Shown: positions 27,232-33,614 of the stretch, in pieces | Layout of the letters: the number at the start of each line of letters is the position of its first letter | How positions within the stretch are numbered: position 1 is the first letter of the stretch | Source: Paludibacteraceae bacterium | GTDB taxonomy: Bacteria; Bacteroidota; Bacteroidia; Bacteroidales; Paludibacteraceae | Direction: 5' to 3' | Length of the DNA: 64,000 bases | Assembly: GCA_024405875.1 (NCBI GenBank) | Contig: JAKSOA010000007.1 | Coordinates: forward strand, 1-64,000 | Program-made: the position numbers and the translations under genes | The notes under the pieces: model-generated | Database searches by the model: none | Told to the model about the DNA's origin: nothing | What the model saw: only the letters and a program-made list of their open reading frames with translations

Positions 27232-27386
27232 TTTTTGCGGTTATTGATACAAATGTTATTGTGTCCGCTTTAATGGCTAAGGATATTCAAACATCTAACC
27301 CATACAAAGTGGTGTCATTTGCATTGACTGGCGTAATTGTCCCAATTTGTATTAAACCTACAGAATCCCCAAATGTGCACTCTTGA
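27228..27386 (+). pseudogene. Truncated PIN-domain toxin
   Basis: Only 52 codons. The start (MIFAVIDTNVIVSAL) is the first strand of a PIN ribonuclease with its first catalytic Asp (D7), and homology-like sequence runs to about GVIVPI; the frame then continues into unrelated sequence and stops. Complete PIN toxins are ~130-140 residues and need three further acidic residues, so this product cannot be active. The break point at ~27345 is followed by AT-rich DNA with a duplicated promoter-like segment, pointing to a deletion or insertion event. Confidence 0.8.
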
Positions 27387-27776
27387 AAGCTAAAAACTTT
27401 ATTTACTCGTCGCTACAAATTCACAAAACGTACTTTTTTTCAAAAAATGTTCCACATTTTTTGGTTTGCACTACCTTTACTCGCACACATAGTGTGCTCG
27501 TGAAGGTAGGCTGCACCTCAACAAAACCAAAAACAATTCACAAAACGTCCTCTTTTCAAAAAATGTTTCACATTTTTTTGTTTTGTGTTCGGTTTGCACT
27601 ACCTTTGTACAAATTTTACAAATCTAACTCACTTACATTACTAAATTTTTTACAATGTAACTCACTTAGATTTTACTTAGGCTATGACTTTTTGGAGCAG
27701 CGAGTGCAGAACCAAGTTTACTTGAGTTATGCCGAGTCGCGACAAAATAGCATAAAAATTTACGGAGGAAATTTTT
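27387..27776 (+). other. Gene-poor region with two direct repeats, hairpin and speA leader
   Basis: Two ~60-bp imperfect direct repeats (27419-27480 and 27537-27610) begin with ATTCACAAAACGT and end with TTTGCACTACCTTT; each carries a TACCTTT box, but only the second completes TACCTTTG. Between them lies an imperfect hairpin with arms 27471-27488 and 27492-27509 (15 of 18 paired). From 27608 to 27776 is the untranslated leader of speA. A 134-codon open frame crosses the region but has no gene-like composition. Confidence 0.6.
27578..27607 (+). promoter_or_regulatory. Promoter for speA
   Basis: TTG (27578-27580), 19 bases, TACCTTTG (27600-27607). The start codon is about 170 bases downstream, leaving room for post-transcriptional control. 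Confidence 0.6.
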
Positions 27777-27779
27777 ATG
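27753..27779 (+). promoter_or_regulatory. Shine-Dalgarno in the loop of an AT hairpin before speA
   Basis: AAAAATTT and AAATTTTT form a perfect inverted repeat around the loop ACGGAGG, which holds a strong ribosome-binding site; the 3' arm ends at the ATG (27777). Strong SD sequences are rare in this phylum. Confidence 0.6.
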
Positions 27780-29171
27780 AAGAATAAATACATTGATTTA
27801 ATTGAGCAGACAGTGGATTTTCCTACAGATGAATTCCAGGTGGTGGATAATGAACTTTATTTCCATAATATTCCGCTTATGGATATTATTGAGCAGTATG
27901 GTACACCTCTGAGAATCACTTATTTACCACGTATTACACAACAGATTCAGAAAGCCCGTCGTATGTTTAATGTTGCTATGGCTAAGGTTGACTATAATGC
28001 TGATTATCACTACTGCTACTGCACCAAGAGTTCCCACTTCTCATTTGTAATGGAAGAGGTTTTGAAGAATGGAGTAAATATAGAAACTTCATCGGCTTTT
28101 GATATAAATTTGATAGAAAGTTTGTATGAATCGGGTACATTTAAGAAAGATAACTTTATAATTTGTAACGGATTTAAGAGACCTCAATATATAGAAAATA
28201 TACAACATCTTATAAATGAGGGTTTTGAGAACCTTGTTGCCATACTTGACAATAAATTTGAACTTGACTTGCTGCTAAACGGAATGGACAAGAAGTTCAA
28301 AGTGGGCATAAGGATAGCATCAGAGGAGGAACCTAAATTTGATTTCTATACTTCAAGATTGGGAATCCGCTATAATGATATTCTGCCTTACTATTATGAG
28401 AAAATAAAGGATAACCCACACACAGAACTTAAAATGCTTCATTTCTTTATAAATACAGGTATTAAGGATACTGCGTACTATTGGAATGAACTTAGCAAGG
28501 CTGTTGAACTCTATTGTGAACTCAAGAAGATTTGCCCTGAACTTGATTCTCTTGACATCGGGGGAGGTTTCCCAATAGCCACTCATCTTGACCATAACTA
28601 TGAATATGAGTATATGGCAGAGGAGATTGTGGCTCTTATAAAGAATATCTGTCAGCAGAATAATGTGCCTGAACCTAATATTTTTACAGAGTTTGGCTCA
28701 TATACAGTGGGTGAGAGCGGTGCGATTCTTTACAGCATTGTAAACCAAAAGCAACAGAATGACCGTGAGAGTTGGGATATGATAGACAGTTCTTTCATTA
28801 CCACGCTTCCTGATACTTGGGCTATCAACCAACGATACATACTTTTTGCCATAAATAATTGGGATAAGGAGTATCAGCGTGTATATCTTGGCGGTCTTAC
28901 TTGCGATAGTGAGGATTTCTATAGTGCTGGTCATAATAATGCCATATTCCTGCCTAAAATAAACACTAACGATGAACAGCCGCAGTACATAGGTCTGTTC
29001 CATACAGGCGCTTACCAGGAGGCTTTGGCAGGTTTTGGCGGCATTCAGCACTGCCTGATACCGTCACCTAAACACGTTGTTATTGATGTTGATGAGAATG
29101 GGGAGTATTATACCAAACTCTTTGCTAAAGAGCAGAGTTATAAGTCAATGCTAAAGATACTTGGATACTAA
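27777..29171 (+). CDS. speA: Biosynthetic arginine decarboxylase (PLP, fold III)
   Basis: A 464-residue decarboxylase that converts arginine to agmatine. The PLP lysine is K84 in YCYCTKSSHFSF; IETSSAFDINLIE, FKVGIRIASEEEPKF, LDIGGGFP, FTEFGSYTVGESGA and FHTGAYQEALAGFGG follow in order. Length and word order match the compact arginine decarboxylases of Flavobacteria and other Bacteroidota rather than the long proteobacterial SpeA. The agmatinase gene downstream confirms a putrescine pathway through agmatine. Regulation is suggested by the long leader and by the hairpin around its ribosome-binding site. Confidence 0.93.
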   Translation: MKNKYIDLIEQTVDFPTDEFQVVDNELYFHNIPLMDIIEQYGTPLRITYLPRITQQIQKARRMFNVAMAKVDYNADYHYCYCTKSSHFSFVMEEVLKNGVNIETSSAFDINLIESLYESGTFKKDNFIICNGFKRPQYIENIQHLINEGFENLVAILDNKFELDLLLNGMDKKFKVGIRIASEEEPKFDFYTSRLGIRYNDILPYYYEKIKDNPHTELKMLHFFINTGIKDTAYYWNELSKAVELYCELKKICPELDSLDIGGGFPIATHLDHNYEYEYMAEEIVALIKNICQQNNVPEPNIFTEFGSYTVGESGAILYSIVNQKQQNDRESWDMIDSSFITTLPDTWAINQRYILFAINNWDKEYQRVYLGGLTCDSEDFYSAGHNNAIFLPKINTNDEQPQYIGLFHTGAYQEALAGFGGIQHCLIPSPKHVVIDVDENGEYYTKLFAKEQSYKSMLKILGY

Positions 29172-29172
29172 A

Positions 29173-29255
29173 TATCGGTGATGCGATGATTTGGTGATGC
29201 GGTGATTCGAATAACCGTATCACCGCATCACCGCATAACCGCATAACCGTTCACA
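29173..29255. repeat. Self-complementary GGTGATGCG/CGCATCACC spacer repeats
   Basis: Forward words (GGTGATGCG, GGTGATTCG) from 29176 to 29209 and reverse-complement words (TATCACCGCATCACCGCATA) from 29217 to 29250. They can pair over at least 14 bases into a hairpin between speA and speB. Confidence 0.7.
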
Positions 29256-29257
29256 TT

Positions 29258-30103
29258 ATGTTTGGAGATTTTGACAATAAATACAGAGATTACGCAAAGG
29301 CAAAGTTTGCCATTCTGCCTGTTCCGTATGATAAGACAAGCACTTGGGTGAAGGGTGCTGATAAAGGCCCCGATGCCTTTCTTGAAGCATCGTTTGCCCT
29401 TGAGAACTACGATGTTGAGACAGAGACAGAGGCTTACAAGGCAGGTATAGCCACATTAAAGCCTGTTTTGGAAGATAGGACACCTGAACTGCTGTGCAGT
29501 GCCGTTGAGCGTGAGACAGCAAAACTACTCGCTGATGGTAAGTTCCCTATTATGATAGGCGGTAACCACACCTGTTCAATAGGCTCCATCAGAGCGATGT
29601 CTTCCCGATACAAGAATTTGACCATATTGCAACTTGACGCTCACTCAGATTTGCGTCCTGAATATGAGGGTACTGAACTTAACCACGCTTGCGTAATGTA
29701 CCAGGCACAGAGACTTTGCCCTATAACACAGGTTGGCATACGCAGCCAATGTGTAGAGGAGTTGCCATACGTTAAAAAGGAGCGTACATTTTATGCTCAT
29801 AATATATTTGATAACAATAATTGGCAGAGCAAGGCTATTGATACGCTGTCAGAAAATGTATATGTAACCATAGATTTAGATGTGTTTGACCCATCTGTAT
29901 TGCCATCTACAGGCACTCCGGAGCCAGGTGGACTTACATACTATCAGGTGTTGCATTTCCTGCGTAGTGTTATTAAAGAGCGTAATGTTGTAGGTTTTGA
30001 TATAGTGGAACTATGCCCGAACCCCACAGACAAGGCATCAGACTACCTTGCCGCAAGATTATGCTACCAACTTATGACGTATAAATTGAAAGTTGAAAGT
30101 TAA
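29258..30103 (+). CDS. speB: Agmatinase (ureohydrolase)
   Basis: A 281-residue manganese enzyme of the arginase/agmatinase family that hydrolyses agmatine to putrescine and urea. Metal-site motifs are IGGNHTCSIG (~103-112), DAHSDLRPEYEG (~126-137) and TIDLDVFDPSVLPSTGTPEPGG (~203-224, two Asp ligands). The first motif has Asn where Asp or Glu is common (GGEHS/GGDHS), but the His ligand is kept. It is 86 bases downstream of speA; together they make putrescine from arginine. Confidence 0.94.
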   Translation: MFGDFDNKYRDYAKAKFAILPVPYDKTSTWVKGADKGPDAFLEASFALENYDVETETEAYKAGIATLKPVLEDRTPELLCSAVERETAKLLADGKFPIMIGGNHTCSIGSIRAMSSRYKNLTILQLDAHSDLRPEYEGTELNHACVMYQAQRLCPITQVGIRSQCVEELPYVKKERTFYAHNIFDNNNWQSKAIDTLSENVYVTIDLDVFDPSVLPSTGTPEPGGLTYYQVLHFLRSVIKERNVVGFDIVELCPNPTDKASDYLAARLCYQLMTYKLKVES

Positions 30104-30111
30104 TTACATTT

Positions 30112-30138
30112 CGTCATCCTGAGCGTAGCGAAGGATCT
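30112..30138 (+). repeat. REP-like element, canonical copy
   Basis: Begins CGTCATCCTGAGCG and ends GAAGGATCT; identical over its full 27 bp to the third copy inside the FAD gene (25058-25084). Lies between speB and ung, after an AGTTGAAAGT word pair. Confidence 0.85.
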
Positions 30139-30160
30139 CATAATGTAAGCAGTATTATTT

Positions 30161-30823
30161 ATGGACGTAAAAATTGAGTCATCGTGGAAAGAGGTTCTGC
30201 AACCGGAATTTGACAAGCCCTATTTTAAGGAGTTGACAGATTTTGTGCGAGCAGAGTATGCCACACGCACAATATATCCCCCTGCGGGCAAGATTTTCAA
30301 TGCGTTCAATTCCTGCCCATTCTCTGCTGTCAGGGTGGTCATAATAGGGCAGGACCCATATCACGAGCCAGGTCAGGCACACGGACTATGCTTCTCAGTA
30401 AATGACGGAGTGCAGTTTCCGCCGTCACTACAAAATATATTTAAGGAAATATCTACAGAATATGGTACCCCGATACCTGTAAGCGGTAATTTACAGCGAT
30501 GGGCAGACCAAGGCGTACTGCTGCTGAACGCCACACTCACTGTTCGTGAACACGCCGCAGGCTCACATCAGGGTAAAGGTTGGGAAACCTTTACAGATGC
30601 CGTAATAAAAACCATTTCAGACCAGAAAAGTGGGGTTGTGTTCCTGCTATGGGGTAGTTACGCCATCAGCAAGTCAAAATTCATTGACACCACAAAACAC
30701 TGCGTCCTCACATCACCACACCCGTCACCCCTCTCATCGTATCGTGGCTTCTTTGGCAACAACCACTTCATAAAGGCCAATCAATATCTTTCTTCTATTG
30801 GCAAACCGCAAATTCAGTGGTGA
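30161..30823 (+). CDS. ung: Uracil-DNA glycosylase, family 1
   Basis: A 220-residue DNA repair enzyme that excises uracil. The water-activating loop GQDPYHEPGQAHG has the catalytic D65; the uracil-recognition and minor-groove loop HPSPLSSYRGFFG is near 190; FLLWGSYA precedes it. Length matches the family. It sits immediately before the leftward phosphoesterase gene, with their stop codons 15 bases apart. Confidence 0.98.
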   Translation: MDVKIESSWKEVLQPEFDKPYFKELTDFVRAEYATRTIYPPAGKIFNAFNSCPFSAVRVVIIGQDPYHEPGQAHGLCFSVNDGVQFPPSLQNIFKEISTEYGTPIPVSGNLQRWADQGVLLLNATLTVREHAAGSHQGKGWETFTDAVIKTISDQKSGVVFLLWGSYAISKSKFIDTTKHCVLTSPHPSPLSSYRGFFGNNHFIKANQYLSSIGKPQIQW

Positions 30824-30838
30824 GTAAGATTCAGGTGG

Positions 30839-31594
30839 CTATGGGTATATTTCCTGCAGTTCCATAATATCAAGCATTGTGAACATAATGCCGTCGATTT
30901 CACTATGCCAAGATTGGTGGAAATGTCCGTAAAACCATCTTTTTACGGGGGAATTGTGAGTTTTGAGATAATTATAGATTTTATCCATTACCAATCTTTC
31001 TTCATCACAATCTTTTAATAAATTTGGGTCTTGTAATGACCACGATGCAAGACCGTTTTTACTTTGCAATTCGCAAAAAGATGGAGCGGTATGCGTTACA
31101 ACAATGTCAATTTGCACACCATTGCTTGTAATATCATTTAATGCAGCCTCGTTATATATGGGCATCTCATTTGTCCAGTAATATTGTTTTCCGGTGGTTC
31201 TAGCCATTGCTTGCAATCGCCACTGCCTATCAATACTTATTGCACCGCCTACACACAACACATTATGGTTGCAAGCCTCTATTATAGAGTAATCAGGTAT
31301 CGTTTGCCAGCGGTTGTTCTTTATCAATTGGTTTTGAAAGTATGCCGGGTCATCGTGGTTTCCTCTGACCATTGCAATCCAAACATTATTTTGGTTCAGC
31401 CTTTTTGAAATGCGTCTGTATATTATGTCATAGTATGTTGGTTTCTCAAAACCAAAACCGCAGTCTCCCGCCACAATAACAAGAGTGTCGTGCATATCAT
31501 ATTGCATACAGATTTTGAACACCAACGATTCAAAATCGCCGTGTACATCTCCGCAACATACTATTTGCTTGGCTTCAGGATATGAGAACTTCAT
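30839..31594 (-). CDS. Calcineurin-like metallophosphoesterase
   Basis: About 251 residues from ATG 31594. The phosphoesterase core is complete: GDVHGD, AGDCGFG, RGNHDDP, VTHTAP and YGHFHQSW, which coordinate the two metals. There is no signal peptide, so it is cytoplasmic; the substrate is unknown. I chose the internal start because a TATCTTTG -7 box (31647-31640) lies 45 bases upstream and the extra 16 residues add nothing recognisable. It marks the left border of the accessory island. Confidence 0.85.
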   Translation of the reverse strand: MKFSYPEAKQIVCCGDVHGDFESLVFKICMQYDMHDTLVIVAGDCGFGFEKPTYYDIIYRRISKRLNQNNVWIAMVRGNHDDPAYFQNQLIKNNRWQTIPDYSIIEACNHNVLCVGGAISIDRQWRLQAMARTTGKQYYWTNEMPIYNEAALNDITSNGVQIDIVVTHTAPSFCELQSKNGLASWSLQDPNLLKDCDEERLVMDKIYNYLKTHNSPVKRWFYGHFHQSWHSEIDGIMFTMLDIMELQEIYP

Positions 31595-31639
31595 AAGGAA
31601 AGTGCGTATTGTTCGCTGTTCGCGATATGAGAACAATAA

Positions 31640-31647
31640 CAAAGATA
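31640..31647 (-). promoter_or_regulatory. -7 box for the phosphoesterase gene
   Basis: Minus-strand TATCTTTG fits TANNTTTG. Confidence 0.4.
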
Positions 31648-31697
31648 ATAAAAAATATCAGTATAAAATTTATTTTGAAAAATTATTACATTGTTCT

Positions 31698-31727
31698 TTG
31701 AATTGCCAAAAAAAATTGCTAAATTTG
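31698..31727 (+). promoter_or_regulatory. Promoter reading into the fragment array
   Basis: TTG (31698-31700), 19 bases, TAAATTTG (31720-31727): a full consensus promoter whose first downstream sequence is a string of broken genes. Confidence 0.6.
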
Positions 31728-31762
31728 AAATATAAAAGTTAAAAGATTTGTTTGAGAGTTTG

Positions 31763-31865
31763 GGGACCAGAGACGGACAAACACAAATAGATGTCCGTCT
31801 TGAGGAGGAGACAGTTGGTTGTCGCAAAATTTGCGACAACCATTCAGCACGGTGCTATAATATCT
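31763..31865 (+). pseudogene. RhuM-family fragment with internal deletion
   Basis: One frame reads DGQTQIDVRLEEETV, matching the RhuM N-terminus (the intact gene nearby has DGTIKVDVLFQDETVW). It then jumps, with a frame change, to VVAKFATTIQHGAI, matching VCRNFRHTTQHGAV of the intact gene. About 45 codons between the two are missing. The second part lies on palindrome 31816-31842. Not functional. Confidence 0.65.
31816..31842. repeat. Perfect 13-bp palindrome in the RhuM fragment
   Basis: Arms TGGTTGTCGCAAA and TTTGCGACAACCA around a single A. Read as codons it gives VVAKFATT. Confidence 0.85.
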
Positions 31866-32007
31866 GGTTAAATGCTATGCCATAAACAACAGATTGGTGG
31901 CACAAAAATATGAGGAAGTAGCCTAACACCGTACCGAAGAAAAAGATACTATAGTAAAAGTAGTTGTGAATCTAATAAACAAAGATAACAAGTGACACAT
32001 ATTTGTG

Positions 32008-32088
32008 CAACAACCTGTTGCCCAAATTGTGTCGACAGTGTCAACACAATTGCAATGGTCTAATTTTATGGAAGTTAAGCTAATTTAA
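32008..32088 (+). pseudogene. DUF1016 (YhcG-type nuclease) N-terminal fragment
   Basis: Translates as QQPVAQIVSTVSTQLQWSNF plus a few residues, then stops; this resembles the Bacteroidota DUF1016 N-terminal helix in which STLSTQLSWSH is typical. DUF1016 genes often sit inside type I restriction loci. Its stop overlaps the start of the HsdS fragment (TAATG). Confidence 0.5.
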
Positions 32089-32198
32089 TGACACATAAAA
32101 ATGTTACATATCGTCCGTTAGGGGAGTGTGTCAGATTAGTTGATGAACTTGATAAAGAAGTGGTATGTGCAAAATTTGCACATATGGGTATATATTAG
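32088..32198 (+). pseudogene. HsdS-like N-terminal fragment joined to a RhuM-like word
   Basis: 36 codons. MTHKNVTYRPLGECVRLVDE resembles the N-terminus of type I restriction specificity subunits (HsdS). After LVDELDKE it changes to VVCAKFAHM, the RhuM-type word encoded by palindrome 32164-32184, and stops soon after. It looks like a junction between two gene families at the palindrome. Confidence 0.5.
32164..32184. repeat. Perfect 10-bp palindrome in the HsdS-like fragment
   Basis: Arms TATGTGCAAA and TTTGCACATA around a single A; encodes VCAKFAHM with the adjoining codons. Confidence 0.85.
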
Positions 32199-32219
32199 CC
32201 AAATAAAATAATATAGATT

Positions 32220-32261
32220 ATGAACTCAGAAAAAGGATTTGTGTACATACTTGATAAATAA
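32220..32261 (+). pseudogene. Possible GIY-YIG nuclease start fragment
   Basis: Thirteen codons: MNSEKGFVYILDK then stop. GFVYIL resembles the first strand of GIY-YIG/T5orf172 proteins. Too short for certainty. Confidence 0.25.
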
Positions 32262-32322
32262 AGATAAAAAAGAGTTGACTACATTTTGTAGTCAACTGAA
32301 AATGACAGTGATTCTATTGTGA
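32260..32322 (+). pseudogene. BRO-N/antirepressor-like fragment
   Basis: Reads KDKKELTTFCSQLKMTVILL then stop. The core ELTTFCSQLKM resembles the EVVTNCNQLKM word of phage-type BRO-N antirepressors. The core lies on palindrome 32273-32297. Confidence 0.35.
32273..32297. repeat. 11-bp palindrome in a BRO-N-like fragment
   Basis: Arms AGTTGACTACA and TGTAGTCAACT with TTT between. Confidence 0.85.
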
Positions 32323-32348
32323 AGCAACTATCCGAAAATTTGAGATAG

Positions 32349-32420
32349 TTCAAGTTGGAGAAGGAGGGTAGTGAGTTGGTTAGTGCTACTACCCAACTGA
32401 GATTTGTAAGAAAATTGTAA
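32349..32420 (+). pseudogene. Second BRO-N/antirepressor-like fragment
   Basis: Reads FKLEKEGSELVSATTQLRF, a few residues and a stop. KEGSELVSATTQL fits the same BRO-N word (KEGSEVVTNCNQL) as the fragment before it. Carries palindrome 32374-32398. Confidence 0.4.
32374..32398. repeat. Near-perfect 11-bp palindrome in the second BRO-N-like fragment
   Basis: Arms AGTTGGTTAGT and ACTACCCAACT with GCT between; 10 of 11 positions pair. Confidence 0.8.
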
Positions 32421-32449
32421 AACATTGACAAACCGCAATAATTGTTACA

Positions 32450-32495
32450 TTTATTAAAAGATGATGATACTGTAAATGATACTGTAAACTAGAAA
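32450..32495 (+). repeat. Direct repeat upstream of the rhuM-like gene, copy 1
   Basis: Begins TTTATTAAAAGATGATGATA and ends CTGTAAACTAGAAA, with an internal duplication of TGATACTGTAAA. Copy 2 is at 35480-35513, directly before the Fic gene. Confidence 0.8.
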
Positions 32496-32502
32496 GTAAA
32501 AA

Positions 32503-33543
32503 ATGAAACAAAACGAATCTAACATACAATTATCATCTAATGATGAGATGCTGATTTACCAATCTCAGGATGGTACAATTAAGGTTGATGTGTTGTTTCA
32601 AGATGAAACAGTATGGCTTACACAAGAACAAATGGCAATGCTGTTTGGGAAGGGAAGAACTACCATCACAGAGCATATCCGCAATATTTTTGAAGAGGGT
32701 GAATTACAGGAAACTATGGTATGTCGGAATTTCCGACATACCACTCAACATGGTGCTGTATATGGTATGACCCAAACGAGGGATGTGAAATATTACAATC
32801 TTGATGTCATAATTTCTGTAGGGTATAGAGTGAAATCCCATCAGGGTACTCAGTTCAGAATCTGGGCTACGCAGAGGTTACGTGATTATATAATTAAGGG
32901 AGTGGCGTTGAATGACGAGCGTTTCAAGAAAGGTGGCTCTATGAACTATTTCAAACAGTTGCTGGAGCGCATAAGAGAAATTAGACTGTCGGAGCGTGTG
33001 TTCTATCAGCAGATTAAGGATATATATGCCACAAGCATTGATTATAATCCGTCAGATGAAATGACTTTGCAATTTTTCAAAGAGGTTCAGAACAAATTAC
33101 TTTGGGCTGTTAGCGGAAAAACTGCCGCAGAGCTAATATATTATAGGGCTAATGCGTCTCTTCCTATGATGGGATTAACATCTACAGAGAATAATGGTAA
33201 GGTGTTGAAGTCTGACATAGTTGTAGGAAAAAACTATTTGAAAGAAGAGGAAATAGGTATTCTTAAACTTATAGTTGAACAATATCTTGCTTTTGCAGAG
33301 GCTCAGGCTATGGCTCATGTGCCAATGTATATGAAAGATTGGATTGAGCGTTTGAAGATGGTTCTTACTATGAATCAGAAGTCAATTCTTGAGGATTCAG
33401 GAAAAATCTCACATCAACTTGCCTTGCAAAAAGCAGAACAGGAATACATTAAGTATAAAAACGCAGAACTGGAGAAAGAACATTTAGAGAGTATAAAGGA
33501 ATTAGATGCTGATATAAAGAGGTTACAACAACAGCAATTATGA
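32503..33543 (+). CDS. RhuM-family protein
   Basis: 346 residues of the RhuM family, first named from a Salmonella pathogenicity island and common as an extra gene in Bacteroidota restriction loci. Residues ~35-75 (ETVWLTQEQMAMLFGKGRTTITEHI) form a helix-turn-helix-like region; VCRNFRHTTQHGA (~73-85) is the variable word encoded on palindrome 32717-32743; YYNLDVIISVGYRVKSHQGTQFRIWATQRLRDYIIKG is the family signature. A helical part follows and the C-terminus (~300-346) is a coiled coil. Function is unknown; DNA binding is likely. Start ATG follows direct repeat copy 1. Confidence 0.93.
   Translation: MKQNESNIQLSSNDEMLIYQSQDGTIKVDVLFQDETVWLTQEQMAMLFGKGRTTITEHIRNIFEEGELQETMVCRNFRHTTQHGAVYGMTQTRDVKYYNLDVIISVGYRVKSHQGTQFRIWATQRLRDYIIKGVALNDERFKKGGSMNYFKQLLERIREIRLSERVFYQQIKDIYATSIDYNPSDEMTLQFFKEVQNKLLWAVSGKTAAELIYYRANASLPMMGLTSTENNGKVLKSDIVVGKNYLKEEEIGILKLIVEQYLAFAEAQAMAHVPMYMKDWIERLKMVLTMNQKSILEDSGKISHQLALQKAEQEYIKYKNAELEKEHLESIKELDADIKRLQQQQL
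32717..32743. repeat. Perfect 13-bp palindrome inside the intact rhuM-like gene
   Basis: Arms TGGTATGTCGGAA and TTCCGACATACCA around a single T; encodes VCRNFRHT in frame. Confidence 0.9.
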
Positions 33544-33614
33544 ATAGTTCAGGCAAACTATAAGAATGCCCCAAAATGGTGTTATCCGGATAAGAATTTA
33601 TAATAAATGTATAT

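Noticed and set aside
27383..27787. 134-codon frame before speA
   Set aside because: It crosses two direct repeats and a promoter, is rich in Phe/Lys/Ser from AT-rich DNA, and overlaps the speA start.
31643..32502. A single large pseudogene
   Set aside because: The recognisable words belong to different families in different frames, so it is better described as separate fragments.
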